DNA of 64,000 nucleotides from Helicoverpa zea (taxonomy: Eukaryota; Arthropoda; Insecta; Lepidoptera; Noctuidae). Below are positions 23,716 to 36,689 of the stretch, one piece after another. The DNA is taken from positions 434,001-498,000 of the forward strand of contig NC_061467.1 of the NCBI RefSeq assembly GCF_022581195.2. The letters run 5' to 3'. Position 1 is the first letter of the stretch. Each line of letters opens with the position of its first letter. Both the position numbers and the translations under genes were made by a program. The notes under the pieces were generated by a model, which was not told the DNA's origin, did not search any database, and saw only the letters and a program-made list of their open reading frames with translations.

Positions 23716-24143
23716 TTAGGTGATCTTCACACTGCCCCGCATCACGCTGCATCTTGCGTGTCGACGCACCTACGCGCGTTCCTGCGGGAGTGCAGATCTG
23801 CATCATCGTGCGGGTTTTTCACGCACTCACGCGCGTAGGTGCGTTTTGTAAATTCACGCACAGCGAGTTCCGTTTTCAAATATACACGTCACGCCCATTC
23901 AAAATCACGCGCGGCATTGCGGGATTCAGTGTGCCATACCTTGCGTCTCGCCCCGCACCTACGCGCGGGGGTGCGTGTTTCTCCGCATGTAAGTGCGTGA
24001 TCCGCATGAACGCGCGTGGATGCATTTTCAGTGTGTTGGACTATGCGTGTTTTCCATGCAAACAGAGATATTTCCATACAACGGAAAAAAAACGCATCCA
24101 CGCACTACGCTGCATCATGCGGGGCAGTGTGATAATCGCCTTA
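23716..24143. mobile_element. MITE with TTA target site, about 422 bp
   Basis: TTA at 23716-23718 and 24141-24143 flank ends GGTGATCTTCACACTGCCCC and, reversed, GGCGATTATCACACTGCCCC, both continuing GCAT. The interior is rich in CACGCGCGTAGGTGCG-type blocks. The 132-codon open frame inside has no family resemblance and follows the repeats. Confidence 0.75.
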
Positions 24144-24421
24144 CCAATTTGATTTAACTCTTTAGCTATGGAAAACACAATGTTCTTTGTTACACAATAA
24201 GTATTATATAATAATAGTATATTTGCATAACAATGCTGTATAACATTTGTAACAATCAGTTTTCAATTTGTTGATATGATTAGCAAATGTAATGTGGCAT
24301 GCAAAATTATAATCAAATTGAATACTTGTTTATATTATTTGACTTCTAGAATTTGTTTAATACTTTAGTAAAACATTTTTTGTTTATTCATTTTCAGGCA
24401 TATAAATTACATTTTTAAATA

Positions 24422-24614
24422 TCTATACTAATATTATAAAGCTGAAGAGTTTGTTTGTTTGTTTGTTTGAACGCGCTAATCTCAGGAACTACTGGTCCGA
24501 TTTGAACAATTCTTTCAGTGTTAGATAGCCCATTTATCGAGGAAGGCTATAGGCTATTATCCGGGTTCGTGCAGGGGTTCCCACGGGATGCGGGTGAAAC
24601 CGCTGGCAGAAGCT
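24422..24614 (+). mobile_element. Helitron-like non-autonomous element
   Basis: Begins TCTATACTAATATTATAAAG after A and ends GGCAGAAGCTAG before T. Internal blocks are (GTTT)n, GAACTACTGGTCCGATTTGA and GATGCGGGTGAAACCGCTGG. These are the termini expected of the lepidopteran Helitron-like family. Confidence 0.75.
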
Positions 24615-25361
24615 AGTTAAATATAAAACATTTCTTTTTTATCATACTGAGTTTTTTTTTATAGGTCTCTTTACCCCATCTAGGTTTTTTTCTGGCTTTT
24701 GACCACACATACATAACGACGCCCAATGCTGTTCGAATTTCAGCCGGAACCCACGAAAAACGTGTCTTACAAAACACGAAGAAATTAATCATGTCATGAT
24801 GATCATCCACACAATCACGGACCAAGTGTGACTGAACCATATGATCTATATACCTGTTCAGCTGTTTCTTAATTCTACGACCATAAGACCCTATAAGACC
24901 ATGCTCTATTTTCAAGTTAGCCTATCCATATGGATTTAATGGGAAATGGTGAGGAAAATTTTGTACACCGGAATAATTGATTTTAAACTATCGGATGTCA
25001 TCAAGTGAAACTTATATTATGCACTTTTAACTGTGTAAAAAATATGATTACTTATATTATACTGAATAAGTAACTAATCTTTGCTAATGATGTATACATA
25101 ATACTATCTCCCATTCCAGCAGTGGCCGATATATTTTTAGCACCTTATATATTTATGTAGCCTAGGTGGATGACCTACCTACGTTTTGCGCCTGATTACA
25201 ATACGTCGCTTCGCTTGCACATTGCGTAGGCTCCATTCAGCACTAAAGAGGATACGAGTATTAACTATAATAGCGCACATTGTATTGCATTTGAATATTG
25301 AGGCACCTGACCTTTTTGCTCCGAGACCTCGGGTGTCCCTTAGGTATCAGAACCTGTACAT

Positions 25362-25535
25362 CATCATCTGTCCAGCCTTTTCGCAATTAAGTATTTTGGT
25401 AGGCTTCCACTTTAACCGAATGCAGTTGAGTAACTGTTTATGTAAACTCGACAACCAAATTACCCGGGCAACCCAATACCCATGGTAAGACTGATTGTCA
25501 GACTTACTGGCTTCTGACTACCCATAACGACCTTT
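25362..25535 (-). repeat. RTE-type retroelement tail, copy 7
   Basis: Antisense copy with CCAAATTACCCGGGCAACCC and ACTGGCTTCTGACTACCC. Confidence 0.65.
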
Positions 25536-25545
25536 TTATCGATTT

Positions 25546-26745
25546 CACTTAGCCACGAGCTCCTCTTTATTTACTTACAGTTCGTCTCATATATATTTGC
25601 CTCCCAAGAGTTGGATTCATTGATCGATAGTTGACAACTGTTTCATTTGTCAAAAACAGTCAAAGTCGTACAACTTCTATTTCCACGCGGAATGTGTCAA
25701 ACGTACAAAAACAGCGCAACACAATCCGCTAGTACGAATGCACTGTTACTCAATTGTGTTTACAAGCTATTGTAGGTTTTCCCATCTGTCATTGTACAGA
25801 ATTCTTTACGGATTAATTCGTAATCCATTCTTTTAAAATTTAGAGGTTATACTGCCCTTGCACCGACCATTTCTTGGATGCGTGACCTTTGTACTTTTTG
25901 TACTTGAGGGCATACTCTTAATTCCGGTTTGGGTTACCAGTAATCTTTATTGTAAGGCTTTTTCCTGCAACCTACATTATAAAAATATGAGCTGTTTTTT
26001 GTAGTTTCACCCGTGGCCATGAAAGGACTACGAAAAGTACTGCCTATTAGCACTTCATTAACAAATCACTCTTCCCATTTTGGGTGTAACGAAAGCGAGT
26101 GTCAGTCTTATTCTTACTAAAACCCATCTATACGTTCCTACTACAATCTTGTATGTGTCAAAATAAATTGTAAAATTAACAGTACCCTGAACTGTTTCAT
26201 CATAACATTACCAAGAAGTCAAACATTTTAGCCATAAACCTATCTCAAAAGCACAAAACCTACTTCCACAGCCTTAAACAAATGATTTTAATAATTACCT
26301 AAACATAAAAAAAAACTTAATTTGCTCTATCAAACAGATAATATGAAATAATATGTAAGTAAGTAATGTGGTGATAAGAAATGCGTCAGAATTGCTTATA
26401 AGTTAGACCCACGGGATTCAAGCGTGGTGATATTATATGGGATGTTTCATTTTTGTCCAGACAATGAAGTCTCGTGGTTTTCAGAAGCTTGTTCCAGCGA
26501 TTTTATGATCGGCTGCCAGGATAATCGGATGCAGCTTAATATCAATACCAGAGCTAAGTATTGAAAACAACCGTATACCTCCATCTGTTTCATATTCATA
26601 TACATTTAATTTTATTTTAATTAGCATGTAAGTAGAAATAGTGTGGACATTAGTAATAAAATAATTGTATTGTACATAGAAAAATCCATTCGAATACCAG
26701 AAAAACTGTTGGTGTAAATAACTGGCATCTTTTTTATTTTAAACC
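25546..26745. other. Intergenic, nothing recognised
   Basis: AT-rich spacer; only a short SINE-like scrap near 26.40 kb. Confidence 0.4.
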
Positions 26746-26747
26746 AC

Positions 26748-26895
26748 CAAATGACTCCTCCTGCTGCTGTGGGTTAGCAGCGGTGAGGAAGTGACAGACT
26801 TACTGATTCAAAACCCATCATGTTCCATCTTAGGCCTTTTATGTAGAAGGGCCGCAGCCCCGGCAGGCATTGGCCCTACTGAGCCACTCTAGAAA
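26748..26895 (-). repeat. SINE fragment, family of the 5754 element
   Basis: Reverse copy with GCTGCTGTGGGTTAGCAGCG, GTGACAGACTTACTGA and a GCAGCCCCGGCAGGC block. Confidence 0.55.
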
Positions 26896-27136
26896 TAACT
26901 AGCACCTAACGTAAAGTCTGTAATTTTCTCCATAGCTTTATAGAATTACGAACATCATTGAAGCTGTCTCCTGATAGGAATAAACCTAGCAACATTTTCC
27001 GAAAAATAGAAAAAATATAGGAAAAAAGTGCATTATACTAACAAGTAACAAGCTCTCTTTACATAACTAATTTTACAATAATGAAAATTAATTTTGAACT
27101 TCCGTAAACCTCCCATATAACGCCGAGCCCACAAGC

Positions 27137-27232
27137 ACTTTATCTCTACTATAAAGTCGGTATCAAATTGCCGAACAGACAGTATATAGTTACCAATTAA
27201 CTATAAAGTGTCTCGGACTAGATTATCTTGAC
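27137..27232 (+). promoter_or_regulatory. Candidate promoter of the upstream ALP first exon
   Basis: TTATCT (GATA-factor site on the minus strand) occurs at 27140-27145 and 27224-27229, and a TATATAG lies at 27184-27190. The ATG follows at 27275. GATA sites are common in gut-expressed insect genes; no Inr is certain. Confidence 0.3.
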
Positions 27233-27274
27233 AGTTGACAATCGCGTGTCATTTGTCTGACCACGCCCGTCAAT

Positions 27275-27326
27275 ATGTTGCCGACTGTACTTTTGTTTGT
27301 CTTTCTAATTGTTGCTGACTGTACTG
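27275..27326 (+). CDS. Candidate alternative first exon of alkaline phosphatase (signal peptide)
   Basis: ATG with A at -3, then MLPTVLLFVFLIVADCT and one further base before a strong GTAAGT donor. The peptide is an ideal short hydrophobic signal sequence. The donor phase (one base carried) is identical to that of the 37125 exon, so it would join 41035 in frame and give a 554-residue precursor with the same mature protein. No other exon that could belong with it is seen before 37 kb. It could instead be the first exon of a lost or unlinked secreted gene. The link to ALP is inferred from phase, strand, position and signal-peptide content. Confidence 0.5.
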
Positions 27327-29173
27327 GTAAGTTTGTTAACTGTATGGTATTCATGGAAATAGTTTTAGGAATTCATATTACGCTAGAGTTACTCTAAAGT
27401 TCTTCGATTATTATCACAGAGAGAAGTACGGATTACCTATATTTATAGTCTCGAATAAAATACATAGGTACTTAGTAGGAAGGTCAAGTCCAAAATATAT
27501 TTTTTCTAGTGTAGCAATATTTATCCTTTAATATTCGCTTGGAAAAAATAACCGTCTAATGAGGGAGTTCTTTATAGTAAATTAAAAGCAACCAAATTGG
27601 TTAGTAGCTAAATTACTAGAAAGCAATAATTAAAACAAGGAGAATCACTGCGTTACTAAATATAAAGAACGCAATAATTAAGTACTACGAAATAGAATAG
27701 CCACAAGATACAAGCTGTGCTTAGTTTGTGCCTCAACGGTAACTACCACAATGTAAAGTTGCTCTTTTGACAATAAATTGTATTTTTTTAGTGCGTATTT
27801 GGACTAACTGTAGGCTATGCATATTACACCTCTTCAAATATGAATTAGGCAATTATTACCTATCTTTTCAATAATTCAGAAAATAAACTTGACTAATTCA
27901 CCCGAATTATACCCATTTCCTACTAACCTAAATGATAACTCTATTAGTCCTTAAAACATTGACCCTTTAGCATTTAGAGGTAATTTGCATATTTAAATAT
28001 GAAGATTAGTCCTTAAAACATTGACACCTTAGCATTTAATTTGCATATTGAAATATTCAGATAATTTGCAATGAAACAATGTCTTAACCAGCCTAACTAA
28101 AGTACAGCTATACTTCTTCTTTGTTTAAAATAATCGCAGTTTCCAATGAAGAAGAATATTGCCGAAAACACCTATTTCCAAAAATGAAGTGCTTGCAGGG
28201 TGGCTAAATAAAATTACATGATGACTTGTAATTAGTGATCGATAGGTACTTGAACACGTGTTTCGACTACTGATCACAAATAACTTTCCCAAAGTTAGGT
28301 ACACCCTAAATGCGCGCAGTGTGTGATCACATTCGGTAGATCTGGACACACCATAATACTTGGATGTTCGCATAGGACTTCACAAACTCCATATTTGTCC
28401 GTGACTGAGTATCACTACTGTCTTACGGCTACATTTTTGAGACTTGTCTTTTGTTCATGATGGCAACGCATCATTTATCATTCGACGAAGGTCCTCGAAT
28501 CCACCTTCCAATTCGCAAATCTGGGACTATTTTTGGCTCCACGATTAAAATATTCCCAGAATTTGATTTCACGCTGAAGCGATTGTTACTTATTTCAATA
28601 TTAAGTTACCATTAGCACTAAAAGACGTTCTCATACAACTTTGTCTATATGCATAACTTTTAGTGTTTTGTCAATTACCTTGTTCACACAATCCCGCTAA
28701 TAACATCATAATAGTCCAATTAACTATAGATAACTCCTACTCTAAACAGGCTGACTATCACTAGCTCAGATAGTGGGTGTGGCCTTATATCTGCGGAAAC
28801 CACACGTCAAAACTTCGTGACTCTAATTATAAATGTAAATAAGAACTTATCCATCACTTATCTCTTAATATATCGGCCGAAAAATAACTTTTATCTAATG
28901 GATTAAAGTTCATGCTCAAGGGGATGATATTAAAATATGTAATACATACAAATATATTAAACAAACATAAGGTCATCAGGGTAGATAGAACAATCGCTGA
29001 ATCGACAAAAAACAAGTAACTGTCAATGTAATTTCAGTCTTAAATCGTGGACATAAAGTCTATTGTTAGTAAATTGTAAAGTAGTCATCATACAGGCCTA
29101 TCATGATTTCCATGCCGCTAACATATGGGTGTGTTACTTCATAATATGACGTTGGTTCAGTACCTACTTAACT
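27327..29173 (+). other. Putative long first intron, mostly AT-rich
   Basis: No exon recognised. The only structure is a local direct duplication of about 55-60 bp (27949-28005 and 28011-28063) sharing TTAGTCCTTAAAACATTGAC and TTTGCATATT. Confidence 0.5.
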
Positions 29174-29742
29174 TAAGAGTAGCCGCACACTGCAGAGTAA
29201 ATAGTCGGTCGACAGTTGACCCGATGGTTGGCAATTATTTTTTTTAGGAAATCATGAATCAATCTAAGTTTTCAGTCGGTCTGACACCGGTTATGTATGT
29301 AATGGCCATGTATGTAACTCCTCGTAGGTCTGTCGCAAGCACGGCTGCTGAACACGAGGTCCCGGGTTGGATGCCCGGTCGGGCCGAAATCGCTTTATGG
29401 GTTTTAGAAACGTTCACAAAGCAGCCCGATGCCTGAAAGTTGGTGATTGATACACCCCGTGCATCGGAGAGCACGTAAATGTCGGTCCTGCGCCTGATCT
29501 CTCTCCGGTCGTGTCGGATTGTCGTCCTATCGGGCTATGAGACTGAAGAAATAGTGAGTGCACTATAATATGTCCCACGCAGTTGGCTAATCTCCTTACA
29601 TGAGAACAGCCGCTGTAGCCGGTAATCGGCTAGGAGGACGTCATCATTATGTAATGTGGGTACTACCATTCATCTACATACTTATTAAGTGCCCGATCAA
29701 ACTAACAGCCGACTAAAAGTGAGCAGTGTGCTGAAACTCTAA
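29174..29742. mobile_element. GAGTAC-family MITE split by a SINE
   Basis: TAA at 29174-29176 and 29740-29742 flank inverted ends GAGTAG...CTC of the family found intact at 38246, 41676 and 58713 (shared GTCGACAGTTGACCC and GACTAAAAGT blocks). The interior is interrupted by the SINE at 29305-29647. Confidence 0.7.
29296..29656 (+). mobile_element. Nearly full-length tRNA-type SINE with 9-bp duplication
   Basis: TATGTAATG at 29296-29304 and 29648-29656 flank a 343-bp SINE. A box B-like GGGTTGGATGCCC is near its head, then GGGCCGAAATCGCTT, CACAAAGCAGCCCG and CTCTCCGGTCGTGTCGGATT, ending in a CATCAT-type tail. Same family as 8470-8722 and 47203-47595. Confidence 0.8.
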
Positions 29743-30084
29743 AAGTTACTAAAGATAAGAATTCGATTGTCATTGGAATTTTGAAAAACAAGTGATACTA
29801 GGTCATTTACTGCCTCATATACCGAGCTGGAGTTGACGAAATGTCTTGTGTTTAACCCCTTATATGCCGCTACGTATATACATATATGCGAGACATAATG
29901 GATTTTCTATTGTTCTCTAATTAGCGGCATTCAAGAGGTTAATCCATACATTATGTAATTGGGTTCCGAACTTTAATTGTTATAACACGGAATTTGATAT
30001 TTTTTTATCCTCTGCTGCAAAATGGTATACCAGTTATTGATGATAGATAAGGAAAAAATAGTTCCTTAATACTATTACGACAAT

Positions 30085-30250
30085 CTATGCCTAGCTTTTT
30101 CCCAACTATAACCCGGATGCGGCAGTACCAGGGTTTTTACAAGAAGCGACTGTCTATCTGACCTTCTCAACCAAGATACCCCTTGGTAACACTGATTGTC
30201 CGACTAGCTTATGACTACTCGTAACGACTGCCAAAGAAGTTTAATAACAG
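30085..30250 (-). repeat. RTE-type retroelement tail, copy 8
   Basis: Diverged antisense copy with CCTAGCTTTTTCCCAACTAT and GTAACGACTGCCAA. Confidence 0.6.
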
Positions 30251-30254
30251 CCGG

Positions 30255-31645
30255 CTGTTTAAGGCTTTTACCACATCCTAGAAAGATTTCCCTACTGAAA
30301 AGGACCATCTATATCTCCAGAATCCTTCACTCAAAGTGCACACAAATAGAATAACATATGTACGACACTGCGCAGGTCGGTAACGCTAAGTGGTACACAA
30401 TACACCAACGAGCCGAAGGTCAGATCGACATTTTTTCTTTTATAAACATACGGACAAGTATGCTTTTGTGTATAAATAATAATATTGTAGTCAGTTTTTG
30501 CTGTGCAATTGCACTAATTGCAAAAATTGTTTATTTGAATTTAGGCTGTTGTAGGTCGCTAATTATGAAACAATAGAAAATCAGTTGTGTCTCGTGTATA
30601 CCTGCGCTCTGACATACGACGGGTTAAGGAACAAATATGACTGAGTTTCTTAGTTTTTCCTGCTTTGCGTAATCTTGCAAAGTTTTCGCAAAAAACTTCC
30701 TATCTGGATTCAAGCAATAACTTACTTGTTTAAAACAGTTTAACCATATTCACCCAAAATTGTATCAAAAATTCATAAGCAAAATGATAAACTTCTGTGA
30801 ACGTTTTATTTGTTTCACAATAATGAATATCTAAACTACTAAATTACTCTATTCAAAAAATATAATTTTTCAGTCATTAAGAATTTCAACATAAAAGTAT
30901 TAACACATCAGCTGAACTATTAAATATTTCACCATACGGGGTTTAATATTCATATCTAAATATTTTTCAATAATCTTTATTGCTTATAATTTGACGCAAT
31001 TTACAGCGGTGCTTTTTAAAATACAGATATTGCTCAATTTTGATTAACTATGTTAATCTGAGAATTCTTTTTCAGTAATAAATTAAAGCAAGATATATTT
31101 ATACTATCCAAATCTATTATTTCAATCACTGAAATAAACCTAGATTAAGATAGGATATTTATATTTTTATTGGAGACCATACTATTAAGTGATGCCCAAT
31201 TTATAATTTTAGCAATAGGGTAACCATGTCATGAAATTTTTTGATGAGATCTTTTATCGTTAGCATTGCAGGCACCATAAACAGAGGAAATTACGCATTT
31301 ATTTTACTCTATCGTATTAATTAAAAGTATTTTTTCCAGCATATAACATTGGCCTATTTATTCAATGTCACACATATAACAGTCACAGCCTATCCTTCAG
31401 ACTAATATTAAATAAAAAAATTCACTGTTGGTGTTTTTATCATTTCTAAGAAAATATAGGTATTCTTATCTATTCATAATATATGCAAAGAAATATTTTT
31501 CATTATCTTCCTATGACTAACTTGTTTAGTATGCAAGAAAATAATATGTGAAAAGCAGAGTAAAATATGAAGAGAAAATGGAATGCAAGTTCCTGTCGAT
31601 CTTTACACATTTTCCGTAATTATTAATTATTAAATTCCTATGGTT
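30255..31645. other. Intronic/intergenic spacer
   Basis: AT-rich, no supported feature. Confidence 0.4.
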
Positions 31646-31647
31646 CT

Positions 31648-31790
31648 CACGTTGCTACCCGCCCGGGTAGCTGGGTTATGTAGGTAAGTTAGGCAGTCGC
31701 TCCTTGAAAAGCAATGGTACTCAGCTGCATCCCGTTAGACTGCAAGCCGAACCCAACGTAGTTGGGAAAAGGCTAGGTAGATGATGACTG
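31648..31790 (+). repeat. RTE-type retroelement tail, copy 9
   Basis: Sense copy with GGCAGTCGCTCCTTG and GTTGGGAAAAGGCTAGGTAG then ATGATGA. Confidence 0.65.
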
Positions 31791-32759
31791 TTCACACAAT
31801 GCTAGATTCGAACGAATTATATTTATCGTATGGTTCATTCTGATATTTATTTGTTTTTTTTTAATTTATTGTTCATATTTTTATAAACACATATATAAGT
31901 AAGCATAAAATTATTGTGGCCGAAAGGGAAAACAAAACGATATGACGTCAACACATCCAAGGAACTACCGCGCAAAACGCTGCTTAACCTAGATCGACCT
32001 ACGCAATTTTTAAAAAAGTCACGCGCTTTGCATAAGGACATGTAAATGTAAAAAAAGGTTTTCACAAAATAAATGACCAAATTGTAAGTGCAAATGAAAA
32101 TTACAAACATTTTCTTGATAGAGTTTCATCATAATCATATCAGCCAATTGCCGTCTACTGCTAAAAGAATTTAACATTTGTTAATGAATTAACATGCGAC
32201 AGCTGTGTCTACAGAATTTAATATAAAAACATGAAAACAAGTTAAATCGTATGATAATATACTTTTATCAGTATTTAAACTGGTGAGTGAAGTTGGCCTC
32301 GAACGGTAAATGTATATTATTTACTTAAAACATACCAGATTTTGTAATTGGTAATGATATTAAACTAAAATAGATCTCTATGATTGTATTGGGGCAGATT
32401 TTCTTTCATATAGGAAAACCACATATGAGTACTAAACTGTTTCGTCTAGTAGTAGTTTGCAAGGGATAATACCGTTGTTTGTACTGACTGACAGCAAATT
32501 AATGTTAACTGCACCAAAATAAGCTTTAATATTAACCCACTGACATTGTTTTAATGAAAATAAATCCAAAAAGGTTAGGTACATATTTTTTTTTGCTAAA
32601 CATGAAAAGGTTCTCATAACATTATAAATAAATCATTTCTAATAACACTGGCATAAAATATGTTCGAATGCAATAAAAAAAAAATACAAACTTCAAATAA
32701 AGAACCATAATGGAAACCGTATACTCGTTGTCATGACGTCAATCGCAAAGGATTTGTAT

Positions 32760-33066
32760 CACGGTTAACAAAATGACTAGCGGAGGTGCCATTACAGAAA
32801 ATAGAAAATCCTAAAAAAGTTGCGCGCCAAAATGCGTGTGTGCGGGGGACGAGGAACGTTACCGTCTTTACCCTTATAGACCTTTGGACCCGACAATTTA
32901 TTGTAATACCAAAAATCGTTAACAGATCGCTTAAAGAACCCGGACGCCTCCTTAGTTCACTTGTAACTGATCGTTTTGGTGATGTCCATCATACGTATTT
33001 GATCTAGAAGGAGGCGGCTGACCTACCTGTACTAATTCACCTCCACTCACCTTTCCTTGCTCCGTG
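32760..33066. mobile_element. MITE, AGCGGAGAT family
   Basis: Left end CACGGTTAACAAAATGACTA then GCGGAGGTGCC; right end, reversed, CACGGAGCAAGGAAAGGTGA. Carries the GGGGGACGAGGAACGTTACC block. Confidence 0.65.
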
Positions 33067-34145
33067 ATTAGTATCCCAAAAACCCGTTCGACATCGGCTG
33101 CAAATTATTGTGCAGGCGCACGAGGTCAACGGCCTTGTTTCGGTAGCGATTGCAAAAAAAGAAACCATCGACCTCACGGTAATCAGAAACAAGTTACTTT
33201 TTTTTTTAAATCGAGTTACGAGTAACCGAACTCAGATTATGTCATTGGTCGACAGTGAAATGTCAGCTTTGAAGAGGATTTCCGATAGTTTGAGAGCTGT
33301 CAAAATTAATTGTTAGGTAACTTATGATTGAATGACAAATACTTATCAGGTTACCGATGTGAAAAAAGTAGGTTATTTTAAGTGACGGGGCCGGGAAAGT
33401 ACAGAAGCTGTGGTAAGAAGTAGGTAGATCATTTTACCTTGACGAGGCTTTTACATAAAACTATTTAAGAAAAACCGTCTGTTTGTTTGCTTTTTATCTC
33501 TAACTAATCATAATTATATAAATACTAGGTACACCCGAATTGAATAACAATATTTATATTATACATGAAAAAGAAGATGACTGATACCAAACTTTTTTTT
33601 AGATCATGTTAATGTTCAGTGTTTTTTATAATCTCTATCAGCGGTCATCTTAGTATTTACTTGCAATTTCAACTGAGATAACAGTGTTTTGTTATACCTT
33701 TATCATTTTTATTTACTACTAGCCCTTTTTCCGCGGTTTCACCCGCGTCCCGTGGGAACTACTGCTTGTACGGAGATAAAATATAGCCTATGTTTCTCTG
33801 GAAGAGTGCAGGTTTCCAACAGTGAAAGAATTTTTCAAATCGCTTATGTAGTTTCGGAGCCTTTAGGGTGCAAATAACAACTTCTTTTTATGTTATATTA
33901 ATTATCATTACAGGCCAAATAAACTTAGTGTAGGTACCTACAAATGAACCAGGATTATATTTTCCTTTACCGTTATTCAGTTCATGTTGTGACTTAAAGA
34001 TCAGAATCTCCGCAATCAGAGTAGGTAAAGGATAGGGAAGTTACTTGTGAACGTCATAAAGAGTATTTTTTATTACTTGCCTTATTGGTTCAATAAGGTA
34101 AGCAATACTTCAATTAATTTATAAATACAGCTGACGAGTAAATGG
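33067..34145. other. Spacer with a partial Helitron-like end
   Basis: About 33719-33870 is a truncated minus-strand Helitron-like piece (CCGCGGTTTCACCCGCGTCC). The rest is unassigned; a 68-codon frame at 33110 shows no family resemblance. Confidence 0.45.
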
Positions 34146-34149
34146 GGCC

Positions 34150-34295
34150 TTAGGTAAGAGTATTTGCACAGCTAACTGGGTTGAGGAGTTCATATAGGCA
34201 GTCGCTCGTTGTAAAACACTGGTATCCAGCTCCGTCCAGTTAGACTGGAAGCCGACCCCAACATGGTTGGGAAATGGCTTGGGAGATGATATGGC
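34150..34295 (+). repeat. RTE-type retroelement tail, copy 10
   Basis: Sense copy with AACTGGGTTGAGGAGTTCAT and AACATGGTTGGGAAATGGCT then an ATGAT-type tail. Confidence 0.65.
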
Positions 34296-35187
34296 TGATG
34301 AGCAAATGGGGATAAATAAAGGTAATAATCTAGTGCACTTTTAATCAAATATTTTTAAGTAATTACTGTGTAATCGAGAAGTATCATTGGGCCTGCCTCA
34401 ATAGAGTATAAGGTATTTTAGAGGAAAAAAACTGTACCTAAAAGTTATTTTTATAATAAAAAAATATGGGATCAAATAAATTCTTCCGTACCAAAACAGG
34501 CCATTTTTAAAAGATATTGATCAACACATTTTTGAAGACAGGGGCATTACCTGTTTAAATACATAACAATATGTAAGTATAGATATTCGACTACCAAAAC
34601 TGCACATGTAATCATTTGACTCATTCTCATTAATATTCAGGGAGACTCGTCGGTAGGGTGACCATGAAATATTGGGATAAAAGATTTCATTTTGTACGAC
34701 TATTTCAACTATTTGTCTACAGAAACTACAATAACTACTAGGTAGTGTTAATTTCATTACAGATTTCCCCGGAAATAATTATTTTTATAGCCTGTTTTTT
34801 TTTTTTAACAGGAAAAAGAGACAATAAAAAAACTTTTTAATTATAAAAACAATAAGTCATGAATCAAAACAAAATCATCGTAAATGTTGCACGTCAACAC
34901 TTTCACAACATTCCTCCTTCATTCAAGTTCAAGTTACACTGAAGGTTTTACCGTCATTTAAAATGACATTATTTTTTTATTAACATTATTTCATTTAAAA
35001 TGACATATCATAGTTCCGAAGAAAATGTTTAGAAAAAAAAACTAACGTGCGTGACGTCAATGTTTTGTGATAATTAGTAACACCGTTGACTTTTTTAAAC
35101 ATACCTCTAATTATAATACTCTTAGAAATTAGTAAATATTCTACGTACGTAGGTATTTCGTTCTTATATTTAACAATAACGTGACCA

Positions 35188-35247
35188 TGAACGTAAAGGC
35201 TCATATTTTTGGAGAGGCAACTCCAAAAATATGAGCCTTTACGTTCA
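35188..35247. repeat. Perfect 27-bp inverted repeat with 6-base loop
   Basis: Arms begin TGAACGTAAAGGCTCATATT on the left and match exactly in reverse on the right, around AGGCAA. No coding or transposon end is recognised around it. Confidence 0.85.
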
Positions 35248-35328
35248 ATGAGAGTGAATTTCAATATGATCTATATTTTTTTAGATCAAAGTATGATCTA
35301 AGTAATTCACTATCTAAATATTATGAGA

Positions 35329-35549
35329 GCATATCGTTTTAATATCATCATGTCCCGAGCCTTTTCCCAACTAAATATGTTGGGGTCGGCTTCCAGTCTA
35401 ACCGGATTCAGCTGAATAACCAGTGCTTTACAAGGAGCGACTGCCTACCTGAACTCCTCAACCCAGTTACCCGGGCAACCTGATACCGCTTGGTTAGATT
35501 GGCGTCAGATTTACTGGCTTCTGACTACCCGTAACGACTGCATATCGTT
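35329..35549 (-). mobile_element. RTE-type retroelement tail, copy 11, with 10-bp duplication
   Basis: GCATATCGTT at 35329-35338 and 35540-35549 flank the 201-bp copy. Its 3' simple-repeat tail is at the left, so the insertion is in minus orientation. Confidence 0.8.
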
Positions 35550-36689
35550 GTCATGTCAAAAATTTCAGTAGTGATTTTTCAATGCCATGTTCACTCCCAG
35601 TTTTTAACAGTAACGCTTCCAATCCACGTCGGACTTTTTGTAAAATATTTAATCGGGCCGATTTTCTGTAGGACGTTCGTACTATGTTTCACCGCTCGAC
35701 TTTTTCTAGGTCATGTGCGTTGGCTACCTAACCTACTGCTATCAGTGATCTATTTTTCTTCTACAAAAAATCGGTCATCGAATTATCGGACGTGTTTTCG
35801 GAATTTAGTTGCAGACCATCAATGCGCTGCGCAAGACATGAATTAACTTAGTAGCTGATTGATGTATTCATAGATAATATGTATATATGATATGTATATA
35901 TGATATATATCATAGACATATATGTACAGTACATACAGACACACTCAGCTTCTATTCTCTTTTTGAGAAGAAGACTTTTATGACAATCTAAAATACATCG
36001 AAAAAGTTTCGATAAAAACGTTCGAATAAACTAAATAAAAGTAGTTATAGGTAGCACTGCGATAATTTACAAGCCACGTGGCAAGCCTCAGTAAACGCTA
36101 TAAATAAAACAATAATTATTCAATAAACAACAAAAATTACAAAGAATCATTGATTATGCATTTTATTTCAACAACTTTGGCCCATATTTTTGTTCAAAGA
36201 TAGTTAATTTCTAAAACAATGATTTAATTACAATAAGTAACCTTTCAGTTGGCATTGTAGAGTTTTCCTTAATAAAGAAAAATATGCTGTGGCACGTTAA
36301 TCATTAACTTAAAGCATAATTCTTTAACTCTATTAATTTATTTAAATTTATAATGTAAAGTCTACTAAGTATAATGTAAGTCTATATATTTATACTGTGA
36401 CAATTTTTTTGATCATGCAGGAATACTTTTCTTACAAACCACTAAAATATAACCAACTTAAACCAAAACATATGTTCTGTGTCGAAACGTGTTTTACTTA
36501 CTAGAGTGCAAAATATTGGCTATAAAAAAACAATGTTACCTTTATGAGAGTTCATCAATGAGTTTAATTAGTCTTCTTTTAAACGTTTTTTTATGTAATG
36601 CAGAAGCATGGATAGATGCACGAAACTCATGTAATTAAGTTTCGGTAAAAAAAATATCAAGGCAAGTACCAATGCAACTTTTCTAAGTT

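Noticed and set aside
23754..24152. 132-codon open frame
   Set aside because: Lies almost wholly within a TTA-flanked inverted-repeat element built of GC-rich repeated blocks.
27275..27326. Considered as part of an entire second alkaline phosphatase gene
   Set aside because: No other ALP exons are present between 27.3 and 37.1 kb, so only an alternative first exon is supported.
33110..33316. 68-codon frame MQAHEVNGLVSVAIAKKETI...
   Set aside because: No family resemblance and no convincing splice or promoter context; sits next to a MITE end.
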